Below, in pieces: positions 52,783 through 60,603 of a stretch of DNA of 60,603 bases. A model generated the notes under the pieces. It saw only the letters and a list, made by a program, of their open reading frames with translations, did no database searches and was not told the DNA's origin. Position 1 is the stretch's first letter. Every line of letters starts with the position of its first letter. The stretch covers positions 1-60,603 of the forward strand of contig JAHREW010000040.1 in NCBI GenBank assembly GCA_020883125.1, written 5' to 3'. Source of the DNA: Microcoleus sp. CAWBG506 (lineage in GTDB: Bacteria; Cyanobacteriota; Cyanobacteriia; Cyanobacteriales; Microcoleaceae). Both the position numbers and the translations under genes were made by a program.

Positions 52783-53865
52783 TTATCGATCGGCAGACTC
52801 AACAAAAACTCCCGAATTACTTTCTTTCGAGAGGTTTCTGGAATGTTCCACAGCATCAACAGCGTTCTTAATAAAACCAGCCATCGGTACAGCCACCAAC
52901 AAACCAACTACTCCACCCACCTTGATTCCCACCAGCAGCGAAACTAAAATCCAGACGGGATTGAGACCAATAAAACTGCCCATCAGCCTAGGGGCTACTG
53001 CATTTTCAATTAATTGATCGATGACTGTAGCCACAGCCAAAACAGTGACTCCCAGCCAAAAGTTGTTAAGTGTGATTAGCAAACTAACCATGCAAATACT
53101 AAAAGGTGCTCCAAAGGGAATTAGAGTCATTACACCCACGCCCAAACCAAACAATAGCCCGAAGGGAACGCGCAAAATTAAAAAAGCAACCGTCATGGAA
53201 AGTCCCATTAAACTTGCTAAAGTTGCCTGTCCAACGAAGTAGTTATGAAAGCTTCGCGGTAGCAATTCTCGCAATTGGAGACTCAGCTTGGAGGGCAACC
53301 ATTTAAACAAACCTTCCCAAACTTTATCGCCATGCAACAGCAAGTAAAATGTCAGAACTATTGTGAGGAGAAAGTTCAATAGACTGTCTGCCGCCCCTAA
53401 GCCAAATTTCAGAATTTCCCCGGTTAGAGACTGCAATTGAGCCGAAAGTCGATCGCTCAATTGAGTAGTCAAACCACTAACATCTATGCGTAAATTACGA
53501 TTTTCTGCCCACTTGTGGAAGGCTTCAATCTGTTGGGTGCCCGAAACTATCCAAGTCGGCAGTCTGGTTGCAAGTTCGGTGAGTTGAGTTAGTAGAATTG
53601 GAGCCAGAGTCAGGCCTAAAACCACCAGTACGAATAAAGTAACAAGTAATACTGACAAAACCGCCCGATCGCGCGCCAAGCCATAGCTCGACAGAAACCG
53701 GACTGGGTAATCTAGCAAAAAAGACAGCACTGTAGCGATGACTAAAACAGTAATCAGGGCGCGAAAATATTCAAAGATTAGGAGGGCTAACCAGCAGTTG
53801 AGTATCGCTAGGGGAAATAACAGTCCATAAATCCACCAACGCGGTAATTTAGTGAAAGCTCTCAT
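52783..53865 (-). CDS. AI-2E family transporter (PerM/YdiK type)
   Basis: 360 residues with eight predicted transmembrane segments, beginning WWIYGLLFPLAILNCWLALL. The family core is LTIVLTFYLLLHGDKVWEGL, PRSFHNYFVGQATLASLMGL and FGLLFGLGVGVMTLIPFGAP, then PRLMGSFIGLNPVWILVSLL. Members are permeases of unclear cargo; only some export autoinducer-2. Cytoplasmic membrane. Confidence 0.88.
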   Translation of the reverse strand: MRAFTKLPRWWIYGLLFPLAILNCWLALLIFEYFRALITVLVIATVLSFLLDYPVRFLSSYGLARDRAVLSVLLVTLFVLVVLGLTLAPILLTQLTELATRLPTWIVSGTQQIEAFHKWAENRNLRIDVSGLTTQLSDRLSAQLQSLTGEILKFGLGAADSLLNFLLTIVLTFYLLLHGDKVWEGLFKWLPSKLSLQLRELLPRSFHNYFVGQATLASLMGLSMTVAFLILRVPFGLLFGLGVGVMTLIPFGAPFSICMVSLLITLNNFWLGVTVLAVATVIDQLIENAVAPRLMGSFIGLNPVWILVSLLVGIKVGGVVGLLVAVPMAGFIKNAVDAVEHSRNLSKESNSGVFVESADR

Positions 53866-54149
53866 TTAAGTTAACGGATTTAAAACTTGAGATTTTCGAG
53901 TTAAGTTGAACCCTAGGGTTTGTCCCTCTCCTTTACTTATCTTATTTTGCATTTATTTATACCTGCCTAATTGAAAAATCACAATTTTTGAGCTTGGAGT
54001 AAAAATTTGGTTTTCTGCCTAAACTCGCTCCCACAACAATCTTATCTCGTTTCCGCAGGTAAGGATATATAACCTGCGGAATAATTTATTTTTTGATCTT
54101 GGTAGTTTACCGTTTAAGGTTCGCGATTCAAGATTTCTCGCCGTGGCGC

Positions 54150-55202
54150 TCAGAGAGCTAATTGAATTAAACGGTCTACTAATTCCGAGAAAGAAATACC
54201 GGAAGCTTCCCAAAGTTGAGGATACATACTGGTAGCAGTGAATCCCGGAAAGGTGTTGATTTCATTAATCAAAACTTCTCCTGTAGATTCAACGTAAAAA
54301 AAGTCTACTCTGCCTAGACCAGCTCCGTCTATAGCTAAAAATGCTTGCACGGCCATTTCTTGAATTTGGGAAATGATGACACTACTTACCTGTGCCGGAA
54401 TTGACAAATCTGCTTGCCCTTGGGTATACTTAGTTTCGTAATCATAAAAATCGCTGGTAAAACTAATTTCTCCCACCGTGGAAGCTTGGGGATTGTCATT
54501 ACCCAAAACAGCACATTCTAATTCTCTAGCAACTACACCAGCTTCCACAATGATCCGGCGATCGTAACTAGCAGCACTGTCGAGAGCAGCTTCTAATTCG
54601 GCGCGCGATCGCACTTTAGAAATTCCCACCGACGAACCCAAATTAGCAGGCTTCACAAAGCAAGGATAGCCCAAAGTTTCCTCAATTTGGTCGCACAGTT
54701 TCGGGAAAACACAAGGATTAGACCAGATTTCCGAACGATTGACAGCGATGTATTTTACCTGCGGCAAACCTGCATGAGCAAAGGCAATTTTCATCGCAAT
54801 TTTATCCATTCCCATCGCCGAAGCTAAAACCCCGGAACCCACAAACGGAATTTGCATTAATTTCAGCAACCCTTGCACCGTACCGTCTTCGCCGTTTGGT
54901 CCGTGCAGAACTGGAAAAAAAACATCTATGTCATTAAAACTAGGAAATTCACGAGAGAAAACAGACTCATTATCTGTTCCTGCTGGATTTATTTCCAGAG
55001 GTTTTCCGGCTACTAAAACTTGTTGAGGTATGGTTCCCGACAACCAGCGGCCATCTTTTTGGATATAGAAAGGCTGAACTTCGTACTTGGTGGCATTTTC
55101 GTCCAAAGCAAGAGCACCCGCGATCGCCCTTGCGGAACTAATAGAGACTTCATGTTCCCCCGATCGCCCACCGAATAACAGCCCGACCCGTATTTTTGTC
55201 AT
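54150..55202 (-). CDS. ddl: D-alanine--D-alanine ligase
   Basis: 350 residues from the ATG at 55202 (TAGGGA 8 bases ahead); a longer frame to 55253 adds a basic stretch not typical of the family. ATP-grasp enzyme that makes the D-Ala-D-Ala dipeptide of peptidoglycan. Signatures: [18 protein letters not shown], the [15 protein letters not shown] loop, [15 protein letters not shown] and [20 protein letters not shown]. Cytosolic. Intergenic region 53866-54149 on the other side shows nothing. Confidence 0.96.
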   Translation of the reverse strand: MTKIRVGLLFGGRSGEHEVSISSARAIAGALALDENATKYEVQPFYIQKDGRWLSGTIPQQVLVAGKPLEINPAGTDNESVFSREFPSFNDIDVFFPVLHGPNGEDGTVQGLLKLMQIPFVGSGVLASAMGMDKIAMKIAFAHAGLPQVKYIAVNRSEIWSNPCVFPKLCDQIEETLGYPCFVKPANLGSSVGISKVRSRAELEAALDSAASYDRRIIVEAGVVARELECAVLGNDNPQASTVGEISFTSDFYDYETKYTQGQADLSIPAQVSSVIISQIQEMAVQAFLAIDGAGLGRVDFFYVESTGEVLINEINTFPGFTATSMYPQLWEASGISFSELVDRLIQLAL

Positions 55203-55377
55203 TTTTTCCCTACTCCTAGCACTTCTTGACAAATATACACGGAGAGAGCGCAACTAACGCACAGACAAACCGCTTTAAGACGTGTGACCTAAAGGCAGTT
55301 TACACGACTTCAACGGACATAGTAGACATAACGGACAAACTCAGATAAAATCAAAAGTATTCTTCCACGAGAATGCC

Positions 55378-56040
55378 ATGCCGTATGTCACACCAAGAGA
55401 AGCAGCTAACGCTTTGGGAGTTAACCCCAGAACCCTTGCCCGATGGTCAGAAGATGGCCTCATCAAGACCATCAAAACCGAGGCAGGACAAAGACGTTAC
55501 GATATCGCCGAATATCTCAAACAAAAATCCGGTACAACTGAGCTTGCTCGACCTTCTACAGTTTTGTACGCCAGAGTCTCAACATCTAGCCAAAGAGACG
55601 ACCTCAAAAGACAAACTGAGGCACTTACTACAAGTTACCCAGGCTCAGAAGTCATCACAGAAATTGGATCGGGACTCAATTTTAGGCGGCGAAAACTTAA
55701 CACCATTCTGGAACGAATTATCAGCGGCGATATCCAATGTCTTGTCGTTGCCCACAAAGACAGACTTGCCCGATTTGGTTTCGAGCTCATCGAGTGGTTA
55801 TGCGAAAAGTTTGACTGTAAAGTCGTGGTTCTCTACCAGCAAAAATACAGTCCAGAAACAGAACTCGTGCAAGATATGCTGTCAGTCGTCCATTGTTTCA
55901 GCTCTCGGTTATACGGACTCCGCAAGTACGAAAAAAAGCTCAGGGAAGACCAGGAAATACAAAAGCAAAAAACGGCACTCACAGAAATTGACGGCGAAAT
56001 TACCGCCGAACTCTACGAGGAAAGTCCGAGTCTATCCTGA
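55378..56040 (+). CDS. tnpA: IS607 transposase TnpA (serine recombinase)
   Basis: 220 residues. An N-terminal MerR-like helix-turn-helix (VTPREAANALGVNPRTLARW) is followed by a resolvase-type catalytic domain with the nucleophile Ser68 in LYARVSTSSQRDDLKRQ, then HKDRLARFGFELIEWL and the DMLSVVHCFSSRLYGLRKYE helix found in IS607 TnpA. Full length, no stop. It catalyses cut and paste through a 5'-phosphoserine bond without target duplication. The 3' end overlaps tnpB. Confidence 0.93.
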   Translation: MPYVTPREAANALGVNPRTLARWSEDGLIKTIKTEAGQRRYDIAEYLKQKSGTTELARPSTVLYARVSTSSQRDDLKRQTEALTTSYPGSEVITEIGSGLNFRRRKLNTILERIISGDIQCLVVAHKDRLARFGFELIEWLCEKFDCKVVVLYQQKYSPETELVQDMLSVVHCFSSRLYGLRKYEKKLREDQEIQKQKTALTEIDGEITAELYEESPSLS

Positions 56041-57127
56041 CAGTAAATTAAACCAGATCTGGCGACATTGGTTGGCGGGTTGTCGCTTTGTTTATAACCG
56101 CTGCATAGAGGCTTTGAAAAAGGGCTTCCGAGGTAGCAGCTACGATCTAGAAGCCCAAATCCTTAACGATTTGCCAGCTTGGTTGAAAACAGTACCGAGA
56201 CACCCCAAAGCCAACGCTGTACAAGATGCTTGCGACGCTTGGAGGCAAGCAAAAGCCAACAATGGTGAAGCAAAGTTTCGCAGTTGCCGCCAATCAGTAG
56301 CCACCATTAAATTCAAAAATGGGAATTACATCAAAGGCGTTTGGTTCCCTCAATTAACCAAAGGATGTGGGTTTGAATCTTCCCAACCACTGCCAGATTT
56401 TTGCGGGTATGGCACTCAGCTAGTCAGAGATAGACGGCGTTGGTTTGCTGTAATCCCCGAACACATTCCTGCAAAAGCAACCACCCAGAATAAGGTAATT
56501 GCGCTCGATCCTGGGGTGCGAACATTTTTAACTGGTTACGACGGAGAAACGGTTTTAGAGATTGGCAAGGGAGACATAGAGCGAATCGTCAGATTATGCT
56601 TTCACCTTGACAAATTAATTAGCCGTGCATACCAAAAACAAGTTAAAGCTAAACAACGCCGAGCTATACTTCGTGCTGCTGACAAAATCCGAATCAAGAT
56701 TCGCAATTTAGTGGATGAATTGCATCGTCAAAGTGCTAGTTACTTGGTTCGCAATTACAAGGTGATTTTTATTCCCACCTTTCACACGTCAGAAATGGTA
56801 CTGAAATCAAAAAGGCGGATTAACACGCTTGTCGTACGGTCAATGCTAACTTGGAGCCATTACCGATTCAAGCAGTTGCTATTAGGTAGAGCTATTCGGC
56901 ACGGGGTAATAGTGGTAGAAACTAACGAAGCTTATACTTCTAAAACCTGCGGTAGGTGCGGTCACGTTCACGCCAAGTTGGCCGGCAACAAAGTTTTTAA
57001 ATGTCCCGAATGCGGTTATGTTGCCGACCGGGACGCAAACGGTGCTTTTGGCATTATGCTAAAAGCTTTGGCGGGTACGCCCTTCACCCTTGCGGGCGAT
57101 GCTATCGAGGTATTTTCATGTGTCTGA
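55988..57127 (+). CDS. tnpB: TnpB of the IS607 element, possible catalytic substitution
   Basis: 379 residues if TTG 55988 is used. The frame is open far upstream (to 55373) but that part overlaps tnpA in another frame and is low-complexity, so the start is chosen just before the family opening TRKVRVYPDSKLNQIWRHWL. RuvC-I Asp in VIALDPGVRTFLTGYDG, zinc finger KTCGRCGHVHAKL and FKCPECGY, and RuvC-III Asp in VADRDANGAFGI are intact. The RuvC-II strand reads VIFIPTFHTSEMVLK, where related proteins, to my memory, have FET; His replaces the expected Glu. It may be nuclease-inactive. Confidence 0.85.
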   Translation: MTAKLPPNSTRKVRVYPDSKLNQIWRHWLAGCRFVYNRCIEALKKGFRGSSYDLEAQILNDLPAWLKTVPRHPKANAVQDACDAWRQAKANNGEAKFRSCRQSVATIKFKNGNYIKGVWFPQLTKGCGFESSQPLPDFCGYGTQLVRDRRRWFAVIPEHIPAKATTQNKVIALDPGVRTFLTGYDGETVLEIGKGDIERIVRLCFHLDKLISRAYQKQVKAKQRRAILRAADKIRIKIRNLVDELHRQSASYLVRNYKVIFIPTFHTSEMVLKSKRRINTLVVRSMLTWSHYRFKQLLLGRAIRHGVIVVETNEAYTSKTCGRCGHVHAKLAGNKVFKCPECGYVADRDANGAFGIMLKALAGTPFTLAGDAIEVFSCV

Positions 57128-57189
57128 CTTGTCCAAGATATTTGAAATGTATCGCGTAAATGTACCACTACATATCCCCTCCATTCCAC

Positions 57190-57222
57190 TCCTCCTCTGT
57201 GTCCTCTGCGCTCTCTGCGGTA
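57190..57222. repeat. GAGGACACAGAG-type dispersed repeat (inverted copy)
   Basis: CCTCTGTGTCCTCTGCGCTC and following CTCTGCGGTAAAAA, between IS607 and miaB. Confidence 0.6.
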
Positions 57223-57249
57223 AAAAAAAATACATCTTCTTAGAAGACT

Positions 57250-58599
57250 TCACCAATTTTCCACCATTTCCCCAGTCAAGCTAAAAGCGCGAATATCTGT
57301 AATCTTAACCCGCACTATTTTACCCGCTAATTCAGCAATATCACCCTTAAAAAAAGTCAGACGATTGCCGCGAGTCCGGCCCATCACCTGACTGGGAACT
57401 TTGACATTTTGGACTTCGACTAATACCTCTTCAACACGTCCGAAATAGCGTTGCGATCGGTCCATAGCCGTTGTTGTCACCACATGATTAATCCGTTGTA
57501 GGCGATCGGCCTTCACCTCCTCACTCAACTGACTTTCCCACAAAGCAGCCGGTGTCCCTGGGCGAGGCGAATAAGCCGCCGTATTCACCAAATCAAAACC
57601 AACATCTTCAATCAACTTCAAAGTCTTCTCAAACTGCGCTTCCGTCTCCCCAGGAAAACCCACAATCGCATCCGCAGTAACCGAAGCATCAGGCATATAA
57701 CGCCGAATGGTATCAATAATGCGCAAATATTTCTCCTGAGTATAGCCCCGCGACATCGCCTTCAAAATATCATTATCACCAGACTGGAAAGGAACATGAA
57801 AATGTTCGCAAACCTGGGGTAATTCCGCACAAGCCTTAATTAATCTTTCCGTAAAATAGCGCGGGTGGCTAGTAGCAAATCGGAGGCGATCGACTCCCGG
57901 AACATCCTGCACAAAATAAAGCAAATCCGTCAAAGTATGCTGATTACTGCCATCAGATTTAGTCCCCGGCAAATCTCTACCATAAGCATCAATATTTTGA
58001 CCCAACAAAGTTACTTCCTTGTAACCTTGACGGCCCAACTCTTCCATTTCGGCCCGGATAGCCTCCGGCATTCGCGACTGTTCAACCCCGCGAACATTCG
58101 GTACAACACAATAAGTGCAGCGTTCATTACAACCATAAATTACATTCACCCAAGCCGTCACCTTGCTATCGCGGCGAGGCTTAGTAATATCCTCCATAAT
58201 CTCAACAGATTCAGTCGCCACAACTTGATTTCCCTGGAAAACTTGTTCCAACAAATCTTCAAGTCGGTTAGCGTGTTGCGGCCCCATTACCAAGTCCAAT
58301 TCTGGCACACGTCGCAGCAGCGCTTCACCTTCCTGCTGGGCCACGCATCCTGCTACAATTAGAGTCAAATCCGGTTCTTTGCGCTTGCGGTGAGCCTGCC
58401 TTCCCAGGTTAGAATAAACTCTTTGTTCGGCATTGTCGCGAATCGTGCAAGTATTGTAAAGAATCAAGCTAGCTTCATTCGGGTCTTCCGAAAACTCAAA
58501 GCCCATATTTTCCAGAATGCCGGCCATCCGTTCGGAGTCGGCTTTATTCATCTGGCATCCGAAAGTGGTAATGTGATAGCGGCGGGGTTTAACAGTCAT
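57250..58599 (-). CDS. miaB: tRNA-2-methylthio-N6-dimethylallyladenosine synthase
   Basis: 449 residues. Radical-SAM methylthiotransferase that adds the 2-methylthio group to isopentenyl-A37 of tRNAs. N-terminal cluster Cys residues in [29 protein letters not shown] and [10 protein letters not shown]; radical-SAM CxxxCxxC in [17 protein letters not shown]-terminal TRAM domain ([20 protein letters not shown]). The start ATG 58599 is followed by the normal [10 protein letters not shown] opening. Monocistronic here. Confidence 0.96.
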   Translation of the reverse strand: MTVKPRRYHITTFGCQMNKADSERMAGILENMGFEFSEDPNEASLILYNTCTIRDNAEQRVYSNLGRQAHRKRKEPDLTLIVAGCVAQQEGEALLRRVPELDLVMGPQHANRLEDLLEQVFQGNQVVATESVEIMEDITKPRRDSKVTAWVNVIYGCNERCTYCVVPNVRGVEQSRMPEAIRAEMEELGRQGYKEVTLLGQNIDAYGRDLPGTKSDGSNQHTLTDLLYFVQDVPGVDRLRFATSHPRYFTERLIKACAELPQVCEHFHVPFQSGDNDILKAMSRGYTQEKYLRIIDTIRRYMPDASVTADAIVGFPGETEAQFEKTLKLIEDVGFDLVNTAAYSPRPGTPAALWESQLSEEVKADRLQRINHVVTTTAMDRSQRYFGRVEEVLVEVQNVKVPSQVMGRTRGNRLTFFKGDIAELAGKIVRVKITDIRAFSLTGEMVENW

Positions 58600-58960
58600 G
58601 GCGAATTGTAGGCAAATAAAAAATCTAGGTTTTCAACCTTAACCAACTATTATATAACAAATGTAAACTATTTATGAATTTTTATTTTTATTAGTTCATT
58701 AAAAAAACAACTTTGACCAATTTGTAGGGTTGGTGAGGCACCCCGACTAACTTGCGCCAGCCCTAAATAAATAGGAGAACCACCCCTCACGCACCAAAAT
58801 CTAGTTGCTATAAATACTCACTTTTTAAACAGAGCTTACCAACCTGTAGCTTGTGTGATGTGCGGTAATAAAATTGTTACAAATGGCGGGGAGAAACCCC
58901 GTTTCTACGAATTTTGCTTTCTCGTCACGACCAATCTACAAAAAAACCGACTTTATGAGA

Positions 58961-59065
58961 TATAGCAATCCTAAATCATTTGTGAATTTCTTACTCCCGG
59001 ACCGCGAGTTCGGTCCGGGTTGGGGTGGGGTAAAAATATTTACGACTCCTGCAAGGATTGCTATA
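58961..59065. mobile_element. 105-bp MITE with TATAGCAATCCT ends
   Basis: Inverted ends TATAGCAATCCT (58961-58972) and AGGATTGCTATA (59054-59065), with an internal stem CCCGGACCG/CGGTCCGGG. Similar ends to the element at 33168 and likewise TA-flanked. It occupies most of 58600-59086, which otherwise has no gene; a GAAACCCCGTTTCT solo motif is at about 58892. Confidence 0.75.
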
Positions 59066-59086
59066 GATTGGCTCTTATTTATATAT

Positions 59087-60229
59087 TTATTTCCGATATA
59101 AAAAGTGATAAATTGTTCGAGCTATCGCCCGCGCTGCTAAGTAAGGAACCCCATTTCCCACTGTTTTAAACATATTGCTTAATGTCATGTGACTCGGCAG
59201 TGCAAACTCTTTAGGCAGAGACTGAATAGCCAGTGTTTCTGCCACAGAAAGCCTGCGAACTTTGTAAGGATGCAAGTGAACTTCGTTATTGCCGTAACAA
59301 GCAGTCGGCGAATAACGCCACCTGTGCAAACGCTTGTAAGATTTTTTAGAATCATCTCCCTCATCGACAGCAGCAAACCTTTTAATCCCTGCTCTGGGTT
59401 GAAAAGAATGTTCAGCATTTGGATGGTTGAGAACATCATTTTTTTGGAACCAAAACTCAACCGTTAACTCTTGGGGAATGCCATCAGGACAAGGCAAGAA
59501 AGTATCGCCAGCAAAGGCATTTCTCTCAGGCCAAGGATTAGAAAAAACTTCCGATTTGGGATATAAAATCTGACTCGACCAAGGAAATATACCTTCTGGC
59601 AACATTTGGCTATTTTGCTCTAAACAAATACCCATATTTTTGACAAAATGCTTTTGGAAACCGATTAAAATAATTCTATCTCTATCTTGTGGCACACCGT
59701 ATTCGATCGCATTAATTAAACGTTCCACAAATATATATCCAGCCTCAGATAACTTATTTTTAAGTTCGTCATAAAAAGCTTTATGTTTTTGGGTTCTCCA
59801 CAAACCTTTGACATTTTCAAATAAGAAGAAATCTGGCTGCTGTTGACAAATCAATTCAATGTAGGAATCTGAAAGTTTGCCTTTATCTCCTTCCCCACCT
59901 CGGTTTTTGCCACCGATTGAAAAGTCAGGACAAGGCGGCCCCGCAATAAATCCAATAATCTCATGATTTTTGCGAGCATCTTGCATCAATTCCCGCAAGT
60001 GAAGTGCTGGTTTTCCCTCTATAAGTCGAGTCACATCTGCTTCCTCTCCTTCGCAGTGTCCGTATTCTGGCTGTGGCAAATTTAGACACTGCCGAGAGTG
60101 ACGGTATGCTTGAATGAATGGCGAGAATATTTCATTTACATAGGCTACATTAAAGCCGATCGACTCAAAACCCAAATCGAGGAAGCCTGAACCTGAAAAA
60201 AATGAGAATATACAAGGAGAACGTTGCAT
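59087..60229 (-). CDS. C5-type DNA (cytosine) methyltransferase
   Basis: 380 residues. SAM-binding FSFFSGSGFLDLGFESIGFN, the catalytic Cys100 in FIAGPPCPDFSIGGKNRGG, FLFENVKGLW (ENV, residues 138-140), QDRDR at 181-185 and the C-terminal motif VRRLSVAETLAIQSLP with MFKTVGNGVPYLAARAIA. Full-length. The target site is not predictable from sequence. No restriction endonuclease lies in the neighbouring stretch, so it appears as a solitary methyltransferase. Start ATG 60229; divergent from psbA. Confidence 0.93.
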   Translation of the reverse strand: MQRSPCIFSFFSGSGFLDLGFESIGFNVAYVNEIFSPFIQAYRHSRQCLNLPQPEYGHCEGEEADVTRLIEGKPALHLRELMQDARKNHEIIGFIAGPPCPDFSIGGKNRGGEGDKGKLSDSYIELICQQQPDFFLFENVKGLWRTQKHKAFYDELKNKLSEAGYIFVERLINAIEYGVPQDRDRIILIGFQKHFVKNMGICLEQNSQMLPEGIFPWSSQILYPKSEVFSNPWPERNAFAGDTFLPCPDGIPQELTVEFWFQKNDVLNHPNAEHSFQPRAGIKRFAAVDEGDDSKKSYKRLHRWRYSPTACYGNNEVHLHPYKVRRLSVAETLAIQSLPKEFALPSHMTLSNMFKTVGNGVPYLAARAIARTIYHFLYRK

Positions 60230-60407
60230 TAAATGATACCAGCAATTTTTATTTCAAAACAAGCTACAGCCAGTTTTTAGCACATTAGATGTAGAACTTG
60301 GGATCTGGGGATCGAGAGCGAGCCGATCGCACCTCAACCCAAATATCCCATATATATAGTCACGATACCCGACGCCCGATGCCCGCAAACCTTACATAAG
60401 CCCAGCT

Positions 60408-60413
60408 TATAAT
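60408..60413 (+). promoter_or_regulatory. -10 hexamer of psbA
   Basis: TATAAT lies 108 bases before the psbA start. No convincing -35 hexamer at 17 bases is seen; TTACAT occurs only 10 bases upstream. The resulting long leader fits the known size of psbA 5' untranslated regions. Confidence 0.45.
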
Positions 60414-60520
60414 CGTCATCAGTTCTACTGTCGTTACACCCCTTTACAAACCAGAGTAGTAGGCGTAATAATAGAGACATCATCAGAACATTGACAACCA
60501 AATACAGCAATCATAAAACC

Positions 60521-60603
60521 ATGACAACCACCTTACAACAGCGCGAAAGCGCCAACGTCTGGGAACGCTTTTGTGAATGGGTCACAAGCACAGACAACCG
60601 CAT
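60521..60603 (+). CDS. psbA: Photosystem II protein D1, 5' end
   Basis: The first 27 codons are [20 protein letters not shown] followed by VTSTDNR, identical in style to cyanobacterial D1, then the window ends. D1 binds the primary photochemistry cofactors and is rapidly turned over. Start is ATG 60521. It cannot be told which psbA copy of the family this is. Confidence 0.96.
   Translation, partial: MTTTLQQRESANVWERFCEWVTSTDNR

Larger units (their letters stand above)
55260..57150 (+). mobile_element. IS607-family element (tnpA + tnpB)
   Basis: A serine-recombinase tnpA and an overlapping tnpB on the plus strand. The limits are approximate because IS607 elements lack inverted ends and make no target duplication. 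Upstream of tnpA, AACGGACATAGTAG and ATAACGGACAAACTC give two GGACA motifs that may be TnpA sites. Located between ddl and miaB, it does not obviously break a gene. Confidence 0.75.

Noticed and set aside
53878..54148. Small gene between the AI-2E permease and ddl
   Set aside because: Only AT-rich sequence and short frames overlapping ddl; nothing to support a gene.
55373..55987. N-terminal half of a 584-residue TnpB
   Set aside because: It overlaps tnpA in another frame, is Ser/Lys-rich and lies before the normal TnpB opening; TnpB proteins are 370-430 residues.
1..60603. tRNA, rRNA or tmRNA genes
   Set aside because: I looked for T-loop and acceptor signatures and saw none that fold convincingly; a covariance search would be needed to exclude them fully.

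Overview
The window is 60.6 kb of a cyanobacterial chromosome. Direct signs are the start of psbA (photosystem II D1) at the right edge, a 40-codon gene recognisable as NDH-1 subunit P, a CbiE-CbiT fusion, a PEP-CTERM surface protein family and very frequent GCGATCGC (HIP1) octamers. The abundance of small dispersed repeats (AAACCCGGTTTCT hairpins, GAGGACACAGAG-type repeats, MITEs) suggests a large filamentous genome of the Oscillatoria/Microcoleus type; that placement is inference.

Layout. 0-6 kb: a broken glutathione S-transferase fragment, rpmI-rplT, a TPR membrane protein, then a tightly overlapping three-gene signalling operon (CheY-like receiver, CheC-type phosphatase, PAS-PAS-GAF-GGDEF diguanylate cyclase). 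6.1-26.1 kb, all on the minus strand: a contractile phage-tail-like locus read in the order sheath, tube, tail-assembly chaperone with a likely -1 frameshift on an A9 run, an unknown 388-aa protein, a hub-associated protein, tape measure, hub D, spike V, a second spike-like protein, gp25-like wedge, baseplate J, tail protein I, a small tail protein, two adhesins sharing one N-terminal anchor, a coiled-coil protein and a possible tail-completion protein. No capsid, portal, terminase, integrase or lysis gene is visible, so this looks like a tail-only particle or injection system rather than a prophage.

27.6-45.4 kb: two inverted copies of a five-part surface cassette (small Cys-rich tail-anchored protein, one or two secreted proteins with a shared novel domain, a Pro/Ser/Thr-rich PEP-CTERM protein, and an O-antigen-ligase-like membrane protein whose start codon overlaps the PEP-CTERM stop codon). 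They bracket a 6.5-kb core with holA, a 2H-phosphoesterase-like protein, cobL (cbiET), a CPBP protease and a GH57 glycosidase. The ligase genes are almost identical over most of their length, pointing to gene conversion and to possible inversion of the core. The PEP-CTERM copies differ strongly in repeat number.

45.4-60.6 kb: mostly housekeeping genes (rlmD-like methyltransferase, ferredoxin/metallo-beta-lactamase fusion, HtrA protease, AI-2E-type permease, ddl, miaB, a C5 DNA methyltransferase, psbA) carrying several mobile elements. An IS200/IS605-type TnpB-only element and a 194-bp MITE together split a 3-methyladenine DNA glycosylase gene; an IS607 element (serine TnpA plus TnpB) lies between ddl and miaB. 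Both TnpB proteins depart from the usual RuvC catalytic pattern.
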